A DNA stretch of 64,000 nucleotides, taken from assembly GCA_017630455.1 (NCBI GenBank), contig JAGBVG010000074.1, positions 104,193 to 168,192 on the forward strand. The letters are read 5' to 3'. The stretch comes from Alistipes sp. Its GTDB lineage: Bacteria; Bacteroidota; Bacteroidia; Bacteroidales; Rikenellaceae. The notes under the pieces were generated by a model. The model made no database searches and had not been told where the DNA came from. It was given only the letters and a program-made list of their open reading frames with translations. Shown one piece after another: positions 53,295 through 62,347 of the stretch (the stretch's first letter is position 1; every line of letters starts with the position of its first letter). The translations under genes and the position numbers were made by a program.

Positions 53295-54977
53295 TTAGTG
53301 CATCTCGAGGTGCTGCTCGCGCAGTATGCGGTCATACTCCTCGCGGTTGAGAAGCAACTCTACAGCCTTGTCCACAACCTCGTCATTCGCCGCGGCATTC
53401 TGCAGCACTCCGCTGTTGTAGGCGTAGCGAAGTATTATGTCGCCATTGAGGGCATCTTGGATATCCTTGCGGTAGGTACGCAGATTCGACATCTTGTCAT
53501 CGTGGATAAGAGCCTTCAAAGTATCGAGCGTCTCACCGATATTCTCGTCATAAAGTTCTCGCTCGGCAGCACTCTCCAAGGCCTTCAGTGCCTTGCGGGT
53601 CTCCGATTCGTAGACAACATCCTTATCCTCCATAAATCGGCAGAAATCCTCGTAGTCGTCATCGCTGATCGAGAATGTCTCGATGTCGATGCTCCGTGTG
53701 TGGTTCTTGCGCATATACTCGTCAGCCCAATCCTCGATGTAGCCTTGTGTGTACAGAGCTATGGCAAAGCGACTTACGTATGAGGGTTCAATCTTCACGT
53801 CGGGAACAATACCGCCACCATCGTAGACTCTGCGACCTCCGCGTGTCGAAAATTCGGAGATCAGTGAGTCGGGAACATCGGTTATCGTGCCATCGCTGCG
53901 CAGGGAGGTGTAGCTGCGCGACTGTATACATCGTCCCGAAGGGATGTAGTACTTGGCGGTGGTGTACTTGAGGTAGTTGTTGTAGCCCAAGTAGCGCGTG
54001 CCCTGCACCAAGCCCTTGCCGTATGTTCTACTACCCATCACCACCGCGCGGTCGAGATCCTGAAGTGCACCTGCCAAGATCTCCGATGCCGAGGCTGATG
54101 AGCCGCCGACGAGGATTACAATAGGAAGGTTCTCGGCTATGGGGGTATGGGTGGTGGTGTAGTGTTTCAGTGACGAGGAGTCGCGACCCATAATCGACAC
54201 TATCTGCTCGCCGCGTGGCACGAAGAGCGAGGCGATATCTACCGCCTCCTGCATCACACCGCCACCATTGGAGCGGTAGTCCAGCACCAAGCCCTTAAGG
54301 CTATCCTGTGCCATAAGGCCTTCCACGGCGCGGCGCATCTCGTCGTAGCTACCCTCGATAAAGTCGTTGTGGGAGATATATCCTATGCCGTTGCGAAGCA
54401 TACCCGCATAATTGACACTCGGAACCGTAATGCGCTGACGGCGAATGTGAAGCGTGTCGACAGAGCTATCTATGTTGCGCTCTATGACCACCTCTACGTC
54501 GGTCTCGGCCTCACCTCTTAGGCGTGAGCTTACCTCCTGCGTAGTCGCACCACGCATATCCTTGCCTCCGATGGCGAGAATCTTGTCGCCGATCTTCACA
54601 CCTGCGATATCTGCCGGAGAGTCCTTATATGGCTGTGCGAAGATGATATAGTCGCCCTTTTTGCGTATGAGCGAACCCACGCCGCCATAACGTCCCGTGG
54701 TCAGCATCTCGAAATTCTCCATCGACTCCTCGGGGAGATACTCCGTGTAGGGGTCGGAGGTGATGAGTAGTCCGCGAGCAGCAGCCTTGAGAAGATCATC
54801 GGCAGAGATCTCATCAACATAACCCTGCTCCAGTTCGCGCATCATATTCACAAGAATCTCCGTAGCGCGACCCAAGTCGAAATCTCGCTTGTCGCTCTGA
54901 GTCTCCTGCTGTGCCGATGCGGCGGTTGTCACGACAATAGCCGCAGCAACCAAAATATATCTTCCAACTGCTGTCAT
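53295..54977 (-). CDS. C-terminal processing peptidase (S41), exported
   Basis: CtpA/Prc-like periplasmic protease, 560 residues from the ATG at 54977 (a TTG 21 bases upstream is the alternative). The signal peptide is TAVGRYILVAAAIVVTTAAS. N-terminal helices, a PDZ domain (RYGGVGSLIRKKGDYIIFAQ, VKIGDKILAIGGKDMRGATT), then the catalytic core: VLDYRSNGGGVMQEAVDIAS, the nucleophile serine in VGGSSASASEILAGALQD and lysine in GSRTYGKGLVQG. It precedes the histidine kinase gene by 15 bases, an arrangement that could reflect envelope-stress signalling. Confidence 0.92.
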   Translation of the reverse strand: MTAVGRYILVAAAIVVTTAASAQQETQSDKRDFDLGRATEILVNMMRELEQGYVDEISADDLLKAAARGLLITSDPYTEYLPEESMENFEMLTTGRYGGVGSLIRKKGDYIIFAQPYKDSPADIAGVKIGDKILAIGGKDMRGATTQEVSSRLRGEAETDVEVVIERNIDSSVDTLHIRRQRITVPSVNYAGMLRNGIGYISHNDFIEGSYDEMRRAVEGLMAQDSLKGLVLDYRSNGGGVMQEAVDIASLFVPRGEQIVSIMGRDSSSLKHYTTTHTPIAENLPIVILVGGSSASASEILAGALQDLDRAVVMGSRTYGKGLVQGTRYLGYNNYLKYTTAKYYIPSGRCIQSRSYTSLRSDGTITDVPDSLISEFSTRGGRRVYDGGGIVPDVKIEPSYVSRFAIALYTQGYIEDWADEYMRKNHTRSIDIETFSISDDDYEDFCRFMEDKDVVYESETRKALKALESAAERELYDENIGETLDTLKALIHDDKMSNLRTYRKDIQDALNGDIILRYAYNSGVLQNAAANDEVVDKAVELLLNREEYDRILREQHLEMH

Positions 54978-54981
54978 AAGC

Positions 54982-55467
54982 CTACTCCTTATCCTCAAAT
55001 CTGCTGTTTGTGATGTATGCGCTGAGCTGAAAAGCTATGCGAGCTACGGCGCGGCGGATGCCTCGAAGCTCCACGCCACCAGCTACAGCACGCACCTCGA
55101 TTCTATCCTCGAAGAGGTAAGTGATGCGGCCGAAGAGACCTCTTGCCTTGTAGATGAGCGCGTCGCCCTCTGTGGCTACATACTCGAAGCCATACACACG
55201 CATAGCGTTGTCGATGCGTACTCTATCCTCAATATTTGCCCCCTCGATAGTGCGGCGCATAAAGCCAAATAGCGGGTAGAGGAGCGACAATATCACAAAA
55301 GCTGTAACAAGCCACAGACCCTGCTCGGAGTATAGCTGAGCCTTGAGAAGCATCTGCAGATCGATATGCTCGGGGTATGCCGTAACCGACATCAACCATA
55401 CAAGTCCTATGTATAAGATGCTGATAAACACAAGATATTTCAGCGAGCGAATAATATGTCTGTTCAT
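54982..55467 (-). CDS. Small membrane protein of unknown function
   Basis: 161 residues with two N-terminal TM helices (YLVFISILYIGLVWLMSVTA and LWLVTAFVILSLLYPLFGFM) and a cytoplasmic C-terminal domain of about 85 residues with an alternating pattern (IEDRVRIDNAMRVYGFEYVA, ALIYKARGLFGRITYLFEDR) suggestive of a small beta domain. I do not recognise the family. It is 11 bases after ispH and 4 bases before the S41 protease gene, in the middle of a long same-strand run. Confidence 0.8.
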   Translation of the reverse strand: MNRHIIRSLKYLVFISILYIGLVWLMSVTAYPEHIDLQMLLKAQLYSEQGLWLVTAFVILSLLYPLFGFMRRTIEGANIEDRVRIDNAMRVYGFEYVATEGDALIYKARGLFGRITYLFEDRIEVRAVAGGVELRGIRRAVARIAFQLSAYITNSRFEDKE

Positions 55468-55478
55468 AATATTTTCGG

Positions 55479-56357
55479 TTATTTATTGTTACACATTGCC
55501 TCCACAGCCTGCGCCACATTCTCCATCAGCCAGCGTGGGGTGGAGGTAGCACCGCAGATACCTACGCTCTCGGCGTCAGCTAACCACGTTATATCAACGT
55601 CCGCAGCCTCCTCAATATTGTAGCATCGTGGATTTGCCTTGCGGCACACCTCCGAAAGCACCTTGCCATTCGAGCTCTTGCGGCCACAGACAAAGAGCAC
55701 CACATCCACACTCGCGGAGAACTCTGCCAATAAAGCCTCGCGGCCTGCCACACGGCGGCAGATAGTGTCGTTCACCGTAAGCTCTGCGCCACCTGTCATA
55801 CGTCCGCGGATGATCTCGGCGAGGTGGTTGAAGAGTTCGATGCTCTGGGTGGTCTGCGACAGAAAGTATATCGGGTGGCTGTAGTCGAGCATCTCGAGAT
55901 CCTCCTCGCGCTCCACAACGATGACATCATCGGCAACCTGACCTGTGAGGCCTATGACCTCGGCGTGACCACGCTTACCCAGAAGCACCACGCGGCCATC
56001 TACCGTTGCCATTTTTGCGTATGCCTCGCGCACAACACGCTGCAGGCGCGCAACAACAGGACACGTAGCATCGACAATCTCTATGCCTAACTCCTCGGCG
56101 TGGGCGTATGTGCGTGGTGGCTCGCCGTGTGCGCGGATGAGGAGGGTTTTACCTCTCAATACGGCCATATCATCTTGGGTTACGGTGTGCAACCCTAAAG
56201 CCTCGAGACGCTGCACCTCGATGCGGTTATGGACGATATCGCCCAACGAGTAGACCTCGCCTACGCGACGTAGCGACTCCTCGGCAACATCTATAGCTCG
56301 CACAACGCCGAAGCAGAATCCCGAATTATCGTCGATCGTGATACGCATATTAGCCAT
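55479..56357 (-). CDS. ispH: 4-hydroxy-3-methylbut-2-enyl diphosphate reductase
   Basis: [4Fe-4S] enzyme making IPP and DMAPP in the last step of the MEP isoprenoid pathway. Cluster cysteines are in NSGFCFGVVRAI, VDATCPVVARLQ and the last in GICGATSTPRWLMENV. The TVNDTICRRVAGREA segment fits. 292 residues. Overlaps cmk by 8 bases; dxs, the first MEP gene, lies elsewhere in the window at 60.5 kb. Confidence 0.95.
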   Translation of the reverse strand: MANMRITIDDNSGFCFGVVRAIDVAEESLRRVGEVYSLGDIVHNRIEVQRLEALGLHTVTQDDMAVLRGKTLLIRAHGEPPRTYAHAEELGIEIVDATCPVVARLQRVVREAYAKMATVDGRVVLLGKRGHAEVIGLTGQVADDVIVVEREEDLEMLDYSHPIYFLSQTTQSIELFNHLAEIIRGRMTGGAELTVNDTICRRVAGREALLAEFSASVDVVLFVCGRKSSNGKVLSEVCRKANPRCYNIEEAADVDITWLADAESVGICGATSTPRWLMENVAQAVEAMCNNK

Positions 56358-57045
56358 TTATTACACGTTGGTACTGCTCGTCGAACCACGTCATCTGCTC
56401 CTCGACACTCATATATGAGTTATCCAAGACAATGGCGTCATCAGCCTTGCGAAGTGGTGATATGGCGCGTGACATATCTGCCTTGTCGCGAGATACCACA
56501 TTCTCGTATATCTCGTCGAGGGTTACGTTGTCACCCTTGGCGGTAAGCTCCTTGTAACGACGCTCGGCGCGAACCATAGCATCGGCAGTCATATAGATCT
56601 TCAACTCGGCATTGGGGAATACGACAGTGCCGATATCTCGGCCATCCATCACCACGCCGCCCTTGCGACCCATCTGCTGCTGCATAGCCACCAACATCTG
56701 GCGTACAGCACCGATGGAGCTTACGGCGCTCACGGAGTTGCTCACCTCAATAGTGCGAATCTTACCCTCCACGAGGTCGCCGTTGACATATATGTCACTT
56801 GCGCCGCGCTGAGCGTTGAAGCGGAAGTCGATCTCTATATCTTTGAGCATAGCCTCCACGCGCTCCTCGTCGACGATGCCATTTAGGATAGCACCATTCT
56901 CCTGAGCATAGAGCGTCACGGCGCGATACATAGCTCCTGTGTCGATAAATATGTAGCCGAGGCGTGCTGCGATAGCCTTGGCAAAGGTGCTCTTACCACA
57001 CGACGAGTGTCCGTCGATGGCGATAATAATTCTCTTGTTATCCAT
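56350..57045 (-). CDS. cmk: Cytidylate kinase
   Basis: Phosphorylates CMP and dCMP. The P-loop is AIDGHSSCGKSTFAKAIA, followed by the CMP-binding FIDTGAMYRAVTLYA and the NMP-binding insert. The lid has MDGRDIGTVVFPNAELKIYM and ERRYKELTAKG. 231 residues. Lies between the LysE exporter (6 bases) and ispH (8-base overlap). Confidence 0.95.
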   Translation of the reverse strand: MDNKRIIIAIDGHSSCGKSTFAKAIAARLGYIFIDTGAMYRAVTLYAQENGAILNGIVDEERVEAMLKDIEIDFRFNAQRGASDIYVNGDLVEGKIRTIEVSNSVSAVSSIGAVRQMLVAMQQQMGRKGGVVMDGRDIGTVVFPNAELKIYMTADAMVRAERRYKELTAKGDNVTLDEIYENVVSRDKADMSRAISPLRKADDAIVLDNSYMSVEEQMTWFDEQYQRVING

Positions 57046-57051
57046 CTATTT

Positions 57052-57735
57052 TTATCCTATTATTACTGAGATAAGGGTTATGATGCCCAGGGCGCAGATC
57101 ACCACACCTGCGATGCGGTTGATGGTGAGCATATGGCGAGGTCGGAATCCCTTGCGGAAGATGTTGATGAGGGATGTCAGCGCAAGCCACCACGATGTAG
57201 CTCCTAAAAGGAAGCCCCCGAGTACCAGTACGTTATTCATCCAGCGTCCCACGTATGTGTATGTTGTGGCCACGGTATCGGCGTCGGGATTATCGAGAAC
57301 AAGGTCGATGTTAAACATCGTGAAGAACGCAAGGATGTAGGGTATGATAACCACAAAATTGGCAAGCGTGAAGCCGAACATCGAGGCGAAATCTTGCCAC
57401 AAAGCACTCTTTCCTGCGCGGTTCTTGCGAATCTGAGGCACAGGGTTCTTGAAGAATATGAGAATACCCACGATAACCACAAAGACTCCGCCGCACGACT
57501 GGATGATGGTGCTATACTCGTCGATATAGCTCTTCAGAAGTGCGTATACCGAGAAGGCGAGGATCGCCATAAGTGTGTCGGCGCAGGCGATGCCTAAGCC
57601 CGAAAGCAGACCCGAAAGATGTCCCTTGCTCAGCGTGCGCTGTATGCACAGCACCGCCACAGGGCCCACCGTTACCGATGAGGCAAGACCCACACAGAAG
57701 CCTCCAAAAAGTATCTTAATAATCTCGAGCAACAT
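57052..57735 (-). CDS. LysE-family amino-acid exporter
   Basis: Polytopic membrane protein of the LysE/RhtB translocator family, 227 residues with five or six hydrophobic helices. The N-terminal signature GLASSVTVGPVAVLCIQRTL followed by GLLSGLGIACADTLMAILAF is typical, with the conserved Gly-Pro pair. It heads the long leftward run and is preceded by a -7 element at 57800. The exported compound is not evident. Confidence 0.88.
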   Translation of the reverse strand: MLLEIIKILFGGFCVGLASSVTVGPVAVLCIQRTLSKGHLSGLLSGLGIACADTLMAILAFSVYALLKSYIDEYSTIIQSCGGVFVVIVGILIFFKNPVPQIRKNRAGKSALWQDFASMFGFTLANFVVIIPYILAFFTMFNIDLVLDNPDADTVATTYTYVGRWMNNVLVLGGFLLGATSWWLALTSLINIFRKGFRPRHMLTINRIAGVVICALGIITLISVIIG

Positions 57736-57799
57736 ATCCTAAATCTCAATCAAGCTCTATGCCCTTGTCTCGGGCTACAGAACAATAAACATATCGTGG

Positions 57800-57807
57800 C
57801 AAAGATA
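57800..57807 (-). promoter_or_regulatory. -7 promoter element for the LysE-cmk-ispH run
   Basis: Minus-strand TATCTTTG, 64 bases before the ATG at 57735. The gaps downstream are mostly under 20 bases, so several genes may share this transcript; DUF4271 to hemD leaves 69 bases. Confidence 0.5.
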
Positions 57808-57955
57808 CGACAATTTGTGAAATTTTTAGGGCTTCGGGGGTGAATATTTTACGCGAAAAGAGATTTTTTTATGGTGTGGTTTTTGTGTTTTTTGGTGGTT
57901 CGCAAATATTTTATTACTTTTACAAAGTAATTCTAAATCTTTAACACTATTAATT

Positions 57956-58261
57956 ATGAACGAGACTAAGAGACAGGAGATTGAGATACAGCTCGACGAA
58001 CAGGTGGGTCAGGGTAACTACTGCAACCTCGCAATCATCACACACTCTACTTCGGAGTTTATTCTCGACTTTGCAACTATGCTTCCGGGACTTCCAAAGG
58101 CACGTGTCCGCAGCCGTATTGTCCTCACACCAGAGCACGCAAAGCGTCTGCTACTATCGCTGCAGGAGAACATAACACGTTATGAGAGTGCTTTGGGTCC
58201 TATCAATGTGCGTGCTAAGCAGCCTATGGTAGATCCATTCGGCGGTAAGGGTAACGCATAA
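57956..58261 (+). CDS. DUF3467 protein
   Basis: A 101-residue protein matching the DUF3467 pattern: IQLDEQVGQGNYCNLAIITH, EFILDFATMLPGLPKARVRS, RIVLTPEHAKRLLLSLQENI. Such proteins occur widely in Bacteroidota and some other phyla without known function. Acidic N-terminus and basic central segment; no membrane segment. It has its own AT-rich upstream region and a strong hairpin terminator, and stands alone. Confidence 0.88.
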   Translation: MNETKRQEIEIQLDEQVGQGNYCNLAIITHSTSEFILDFATMLPGLPKARVRSRIVLTPEHAKRLLLSLQENITRYESALGPINVRAKQPMVDPFGGKGNA

Positions 58262-58269
58262 CAAAAAAG

Positions 58270-58317
58270 TATCCCACTTGGAGTAGTACAAAGCGTACAC
58301 CCAAGTGGGATAACTTT
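58270..58317. terminator. Bidirectional terminator between DUF3467 and frr
   Basis: 12-bp inverted repeat TATCCCACTTGG / CCAAGTGGGATA (58270-58281 and 58301-58312) with ACTTTTTG on the plus side and ACTTTTTTG on the minus side; serves both convergent genes. Confidence 0.85.
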
Positions 58318-58354
58318 TTGAAATGCGAAGCAGAGTGCTGCTCGCTACTTCAAA

Positions 58355-58912
58355 TTACACGGTCATTACCTCTTTTTCCTTCTTCTCCAATTCGCTGTCT
58401 ATGAGCTTGGTGAACTTCTCAAGAAGCTTCTGTACTTGTGCCTCGCCATCTTTCTGCTCATCCTCGGACATACCCTCCTTCTGAGCCTTCTTGAATGCCT
58501 CGACAGCATCGCGACGTGCGTTACGGAGGCTGATACGTGCAGTCTCGCCCTCGCCCTTAACGTTCTTAACGATCTCCTTACGACGCTCCTCGGTGAGTGG
58601 TGGAATAGAGAGACGGATATGCTCGCCGTTGTTTGATGGAGTGAGGCCGATGTTCGAATCGATAATAGCCTTCTCGATAGGGCGGATCATATTCTTGTCC
58701 CAAGGCTGAATAAGCACGGTCTTAGCATCGGGAACAGTAACGCTTGCAACAGCCGAAACAGGGCTCTGTGAGCCATAGTAATCTACAAATACGCCATTGA
58801 GGACGTTTACCGACGCCTTGCCTGCGCGGATGTTTAGAAGCTCCTCTGCGAGGTGGTCTACAGCGCGCTGCATACGATCTGTAGCCTCAGCCAAAATAGT
58901 CTTGGTATCCAT
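58355..58912 (-). CDS. frr: Ribosome recycling factor
   Basis: Dissociates post-termination ribosomes together with EF-G. The 185-residue protein shows EELLNIRAGKASVNVLNGVF, VDYYGSQSPVSAVASVTVPD, PWDKNMIRPIEKAIIDSNIG and the long C-terminal coiled coil (GMSEDEQKDGEAQVQKLLEK). Normally next to pyrH; here a TlpA-like gene lies between them. Confidence 0.96.
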   Translation of the reverse strand: MDTKTILAEATDRMQRAVDHLAEELLNIRAGKASVNVLNGVFVDYYGSQSPVSAVASVTVPDAKTVLIQPWDKNMIRPIEKAIIDSNIGLTPSNNGEHIRLSIPPLTEERRKEIVKNVKGEGETARISLRNARRDAVEAFKKAQKEGMSEDEQKDGEAQVQKLLEKFTKLIDSELEKKEKEVMTV

Positions 58913-58947
58913 ACTTTTATCTTTATTTAGTTTATATCCTTGAAATG

Positions 58948-59547
58948 CTACTTCTGAAGTGCCTCGGCGATAGCTGTCTCTATCTCCTTGGCAATAGCCT
59001 CGTCGTAACCCACACCGACATACTTAACCACGCCGTCGCGACCTACAACGATGCTGCGTGGGATGTAGTTTGAGGCATACTTGCGATAGATCTCCTGGGT
59101 GGTGTCGAGACCGATAGGGAATTTGTAGCCCATCTTCTTGATGTAATCCTCGACCTTGCTGCGCTCCTCACCACGCGAGATAGGGAGTACTACAAGATCC
59201 TCACCCGCAAAGCGGTCAATGACATCCTTCTGTAGGTGAGAGAGCTCCAAACGGCAAGGAGGGCACCACGTAGCCCAGAACGAGATGAGGACAACCTTGC
59301 CACGCTGCTGTGAGAGCGTGATCTTCTTGCCATCGAGCATCTTAACGGTGAAGTCTGGAGCAACGTCGCCAGCATTGATAAGCGTAGTCGCTGCGATGTC
59401 ATCCTGCTGCGATGGGTAGTTGGTGTGTGATGCGTTGGCATCCACAGGCCAAAGTATGATAGCCACAACAAGGGCTATAAGGGCTGCGAGCATCACCACG
59501 AGGGAGAGCGTTGAGCCACGTTTCTTATGCTTTGATTTAATTGCCAT
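58948..59547 (-). CDS. TlpA-like membrane-anchored thioredoxin
   Basis: Thioredoxin-fold thiol reductase with a single N-terminal anchor helix (LSLVVMLAALIALVVAIILW), so facing the periplasm. The active site is WATWCPPCRLELSH (C-P-P-C, the TlpA type). The segment FTVKMLDGKKITLSQQRGKV and the cis-Pro region SNYIPRSIVVGRDG fit the family. 199 residues. It lies between pyrH (23 bases) and frr (35 bases), an unusual insertion into that pair. Confidence 0.92.
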   Translation of the reverse strand: MAIKSKHKKRGSTLSLVVMLAALIALVVAIILWPVDANASHTNYPSQQDDIAATTLINAGDVAPDFTVKMLDGKKITLSQQRGKVVLISFWATWCPPCRLELSHLQKDVIDRFAGEDLVVLPISRGEERSKVEDYIKKMGYKFPIGLDTTQEIYRKYASNYIPRSIVVGRDGVVKYVGVGYDEAIAKEIETAIAEALQK

Positions 59548-59570
59548 AACTTATTGATTTTAAAGGTTTG

Positions 59571-60287
59571 TTACTCTGTTACTACGGTTCCGATGTTCTC
59601 GCCAGCGATAACCTTCTCGAGGTTGCCCACAGTGTCCATATCGAATACGATGAGCGAGAGGTGGTTCTCGCGGCAGAGCGTGAATGCTGTCTGATCCATA
59701 ACCTTCAGGCGACGTGCGATGACCTCATCGAAGGTGATGGTGTCGAACTTCGTAGCCGTAGGGTCCTTCTCAGGGTCGGCGGTGTAGATGCCATCCACAC
59801 GTGTGCCCTTGAACATAACCTCTGCTTCAATCTCTATGCCGCGCAGTGCCGAGGCTGTGTCGGTAGAGAAATATGGGTTTGAGGTGCCGCCGCCGATGAT
59901 GACTACATATCCCGCCTCGAGGTACTCGATAGCCTTTGCCTTGGAGTAGTACTCGCCGATAGGCTCCATACGAATCGATGTCAACACTTTGGCCTTTACG
60001 CCTGCTGACTCGAGTGCCGACTGGAGAGCCAAGGAGTTGATGATTGTTGCAAGCATACCCATCTGGTCGCCCTTAACACGGTCGAAGCCGCGTCCTGCGC
60101 CCTGGATACCGCGGAAGATGTTGCCACCGCCGATGACGATGCCGATCTCCACACCCATCTCCTTGATATGCTTAATCTGCTCTGCGTAAGCATTCAAGAC
60201 CTCCACATCGTGGCCATAGTTCTGCTTACCCTGCAATGACTCACCACTGAGCTTTAATAATATTCTGCGATACTTCGATGTTGCCAT
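59571..60287 (-). CDS. pyrH: UMP kinase
   Basis: Uridylate kinase of the amino-acid-kinase fold, distinct from NMP kinases. N-terminal LLKLSGESLQGKQNYGHDVE, the glycine-rich IGIVIGGGNIFRGIQGAGRG, KGDQMGMLATIINSLAL, and AYVVIIGGGTSNPYFSTDT-like segment with SALRGIEIEAEVMFKGTRVD. 238 residues, complete. Followed by tlpA-like and frr. Confidence 0.97.
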   Translation of the reverse strand: MATSKYRRILLKLSGESLQGKQNYGHDVEVLNAYAEQIKHIKEMGVEIGIVIGGGNIFRGIQGAGRGFDRVKGDQMGMLATIINSLALQSALESAGVKAKVLTSIRMEPIGEYYSKAKAIEYLEAGYVVIIGGGTSNPYFSTDTASALRGIEIEAEVMFKGTRVDGIYTADPEKDPTATKFDTITFDEVIARRLKVMDQTAFTLCRENHLSLIVFDMDTVGNLEKVIAGENIGTVVTE

Positions 60288-60435
60288 AACTATATAGATA
60301 TGCTATTGTGAGTTTAAATTATGCGAAGATAGATATTTTTGCTGAAATATACAATCTTTTAGCCGTAGTTTTTAAATTTTAGGCCGTGGCGTATGGTTTT
60401 TGAGGCAAGAGCGGGATTACCTTAAAAAAAATAGT

Positions 60436-60443
60436 TATCTTTG
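60436..60443 (+). promoter_or_regulatory. -7 promoter element for dxs-dapD
   Basis: TATCTTTG, 28 bases before the chosen dxs ATG. The open frame extends upstream to a TTG at 60448, practically at the transcription start, so a downstream ATG is favoured. Confidence 0.6.
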
Positions 60444-60471
60444 TTGATTGATTGTAATGTGCAAAATGGCG

Positions 60472-62337
60472 ATGAACGATAACAAATATAAATATCTAAC
60501 ACGTGTCAATACTCCTCGGGAGCTGCGAGAGCTGAGTGTCGAGGAGTTAAAGGTCTATGCCCAGGAGCTGCGTCGTTATATTGTCGAGTGTTGTGCCGTG
60601 AATCCAGGACACCTCGGTTCGAGTCTCGGTGCTGTGGAGCTTACCGTGGCGTTACACTACATCTACGATACGCCACAGGATAGTATAGTGTGGGATGTGG
60701 GACATCAGGCATATCCGCATAAGATCATTACCGAGCGTCGCGATGCGTTTGTCGGCAACCGTAAGTATGGCGGTATCAGTGGCTTTCCGCGTATGAGTGA
60801 GAGTCGCTACGATGCTTTTGGAGGTGGCCACGCCTCGGTGAGCATATCTGCGGCATTCGGTATTGCCAAGGCGCAGGAGTTGCAGCAGAAGCCTCACCAC
60901 GTGGTGGCAGTAATAGGTGATGGTGCGCTGACGGGAGGTCTCGCATTCGAGGGTCTGAACAATGCCGGAGCATCACCAAAGACCGATATCCTTGTGGTGC
61001 TGAACGACAACGAGATGTCTATCGACAAGCCTGCGGGGGCGTTGGATAGCTACCTTGTGCGTATGTCCACATCGCGATGGTACAACTCCCTAAAACGAAC
61101 ATTGTGGCGAGGTCTCTCGGTGGTGCCTCCGCTTCACCGCCTTGTGCGAAAGACGGGTAATGCCATAAAACACGGATTGCTGCAAAATAGCAACCTCTTT
61201 GAGAGTCTCAATTTCCGCTATTTCGGCCCGGTGGATGGTCACGACATTGAGGAGCTGATACGCACGTTTAAGGCTCTGAAGGAGATTGGTGGCCCGAAGT
61301 TGCTTCACATAAAGACCACGAAGGGTAAGGGTTATGCTCCTGCCGAGGCAGATCCAGCTGTATGGCACGCTCCGGGACGCTTCGATGTGGAGACGGGAGA
61401 GCGCGTGAAGAGCAACTATCCTGCCGACCGCTATCAGGATGTCTTTGGTGTGACGCTCCTCGACCTTGCGCGCCAGAATGATAAGATTGTGGGTATCACA
61501 CCAGCTATGCCTTCGGGATGCTCGATGAATATCGTTATGCGCGAGATGCCAGATAGGTGCTTCGATGTGGGTATTGCTGAGGGTCACGCCGTGACATTCT
61601 CGGCAGGTCTTGCAGCGGGAGGCAGCCGCCCATTCTGTAATATCTATTCGTCGTTTATGCAGCGCGCCTACGATAATGTGATTCACGATGTTGCACTTCA
61701 AAAACTCCCTGTTGTGATGTGCCTCGACCGTGCGGGTATCGTGGGTGAGGATGGCGCTACGCACCACGGAGCCTTCGACCTTGCATACTTCGGCTGTCTG
61801 CCTAATATTACCATAGCCGCGCCGCGTAACGAGTGGATGCTCAGGCAGATGATGTATACGGCATCTATGGCCGACCATCCAACCGTCATCCGTTATCCTC
61901 GAGGTATTGGTGAGGGTGTGCAGTGGCGCGACACAGCGTTTGAGATTGTAGAGGAGGGTCGTGGCGAGGTGCTGCGCGAGGGCGACGAGGTGGCTATTGT
62001 GGCTGTGGGTACTATGGCCAATGTCGCTTTGCGTGCTGCCGAGCGATCGCAGCGCAGCGTAGCGGTCTACGATTTGCGCTATGCCAAGCCGCTTGACGCC
62101 GAACTCATAGAGAAGATAGGTGTGAAATTCGCACGCATCATAACCGTCGAGGATGGCATCATTCGTGGCGGTGTTGGCGAGGCTGTGGTGGCACATCTGG
62201 TGCGCAAGGGCTTTGCTCCGAAGGTTAAAAACTTGGGCATAGATGACTATTTTGTGCATCACGGCAAGCCTACGGAGTTGTACTCGGAGTGTGGCTACGA
62301 CGAGGAGGCGATTTTGAGAGAGATTAATAATATATAA
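60472..62337 (+). CDS. dxs: 1-deoxy-D-xylulose-5-phosphate synthase
   Basis: Thiamine-diphosphate enzyme joining pyruvate and glyceraldehyde-3-phosphate in the first MEP step. ThDP/Mg motif: VVAVIGDGALTGGLAFEGLN followed by LNDNEMSIDKPAGALD; N-terminal NPGHLGSSLGAVELTVALHY; second domain has GEDGATHHGAFDLAYFGCLP and DHPTVIRYPRGIGEG; C-terminal transketolase domain ends with GIDDYFVHHGKPTELYSECG. ATGs at 60457, 60466 and 60472 are all possible; 60472 is chosen for distance from the promoter. dapD follows by 10 bases. Confidence 0.96.
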   Translation: MNDNKYKYLTRVNTPRELRELSVEELKVYAQELRRYIVECCAVNPGHLGSSLGAVELTVALHYIYDTPQDSIVWDVGHQAYPHKIITERRDAFVGNRKYGGISGFPRMSESRYDAFGGGHASVSISAAFGIAKAQELQQKPHHVVAVIGDGALTGGLAFEGLNNAGASPKTDILVVLNDNEMSIDKPAGALDSYLVRMSTSRWYNSLKRTLWRGLSVVPPLHRLVRKTGNAIKHGLLQNSNLFESLNFRYFGPVDGHDIEELIRTFKALKEIGGPKLLHIKTTKGKGYAPAEADPAVWHAPGRFDVETGERVKSNYPADRYQDVFGVTLLDLARQNDKIVGITPAMPSGCSMNIVMREMPDRCFDVGIAEGHAVTFSAGLAAGGSRPFCNIYSSFMQRAYDNVIHDVALQKLPVVMCLDRAGIVGEDGATHHGAFDLAYFGCLPNITIAAPRNEWMLRQMMYTASMADHPTVIRYPRGIGEGVQWRDTAFEIVEEGRGEVLREGDEVAIVAVGTMANVALRAAERSQRSVAVYDLRYAKPLDAELIEKIGVKFARIITVEDGIIRGGVGEAVVAHLVRKGFAPKVKNLGIDDYFVHHGKPTELYSECGYDEEAILREINNI

Positions 62338-62347
62338 ATATATAGTT

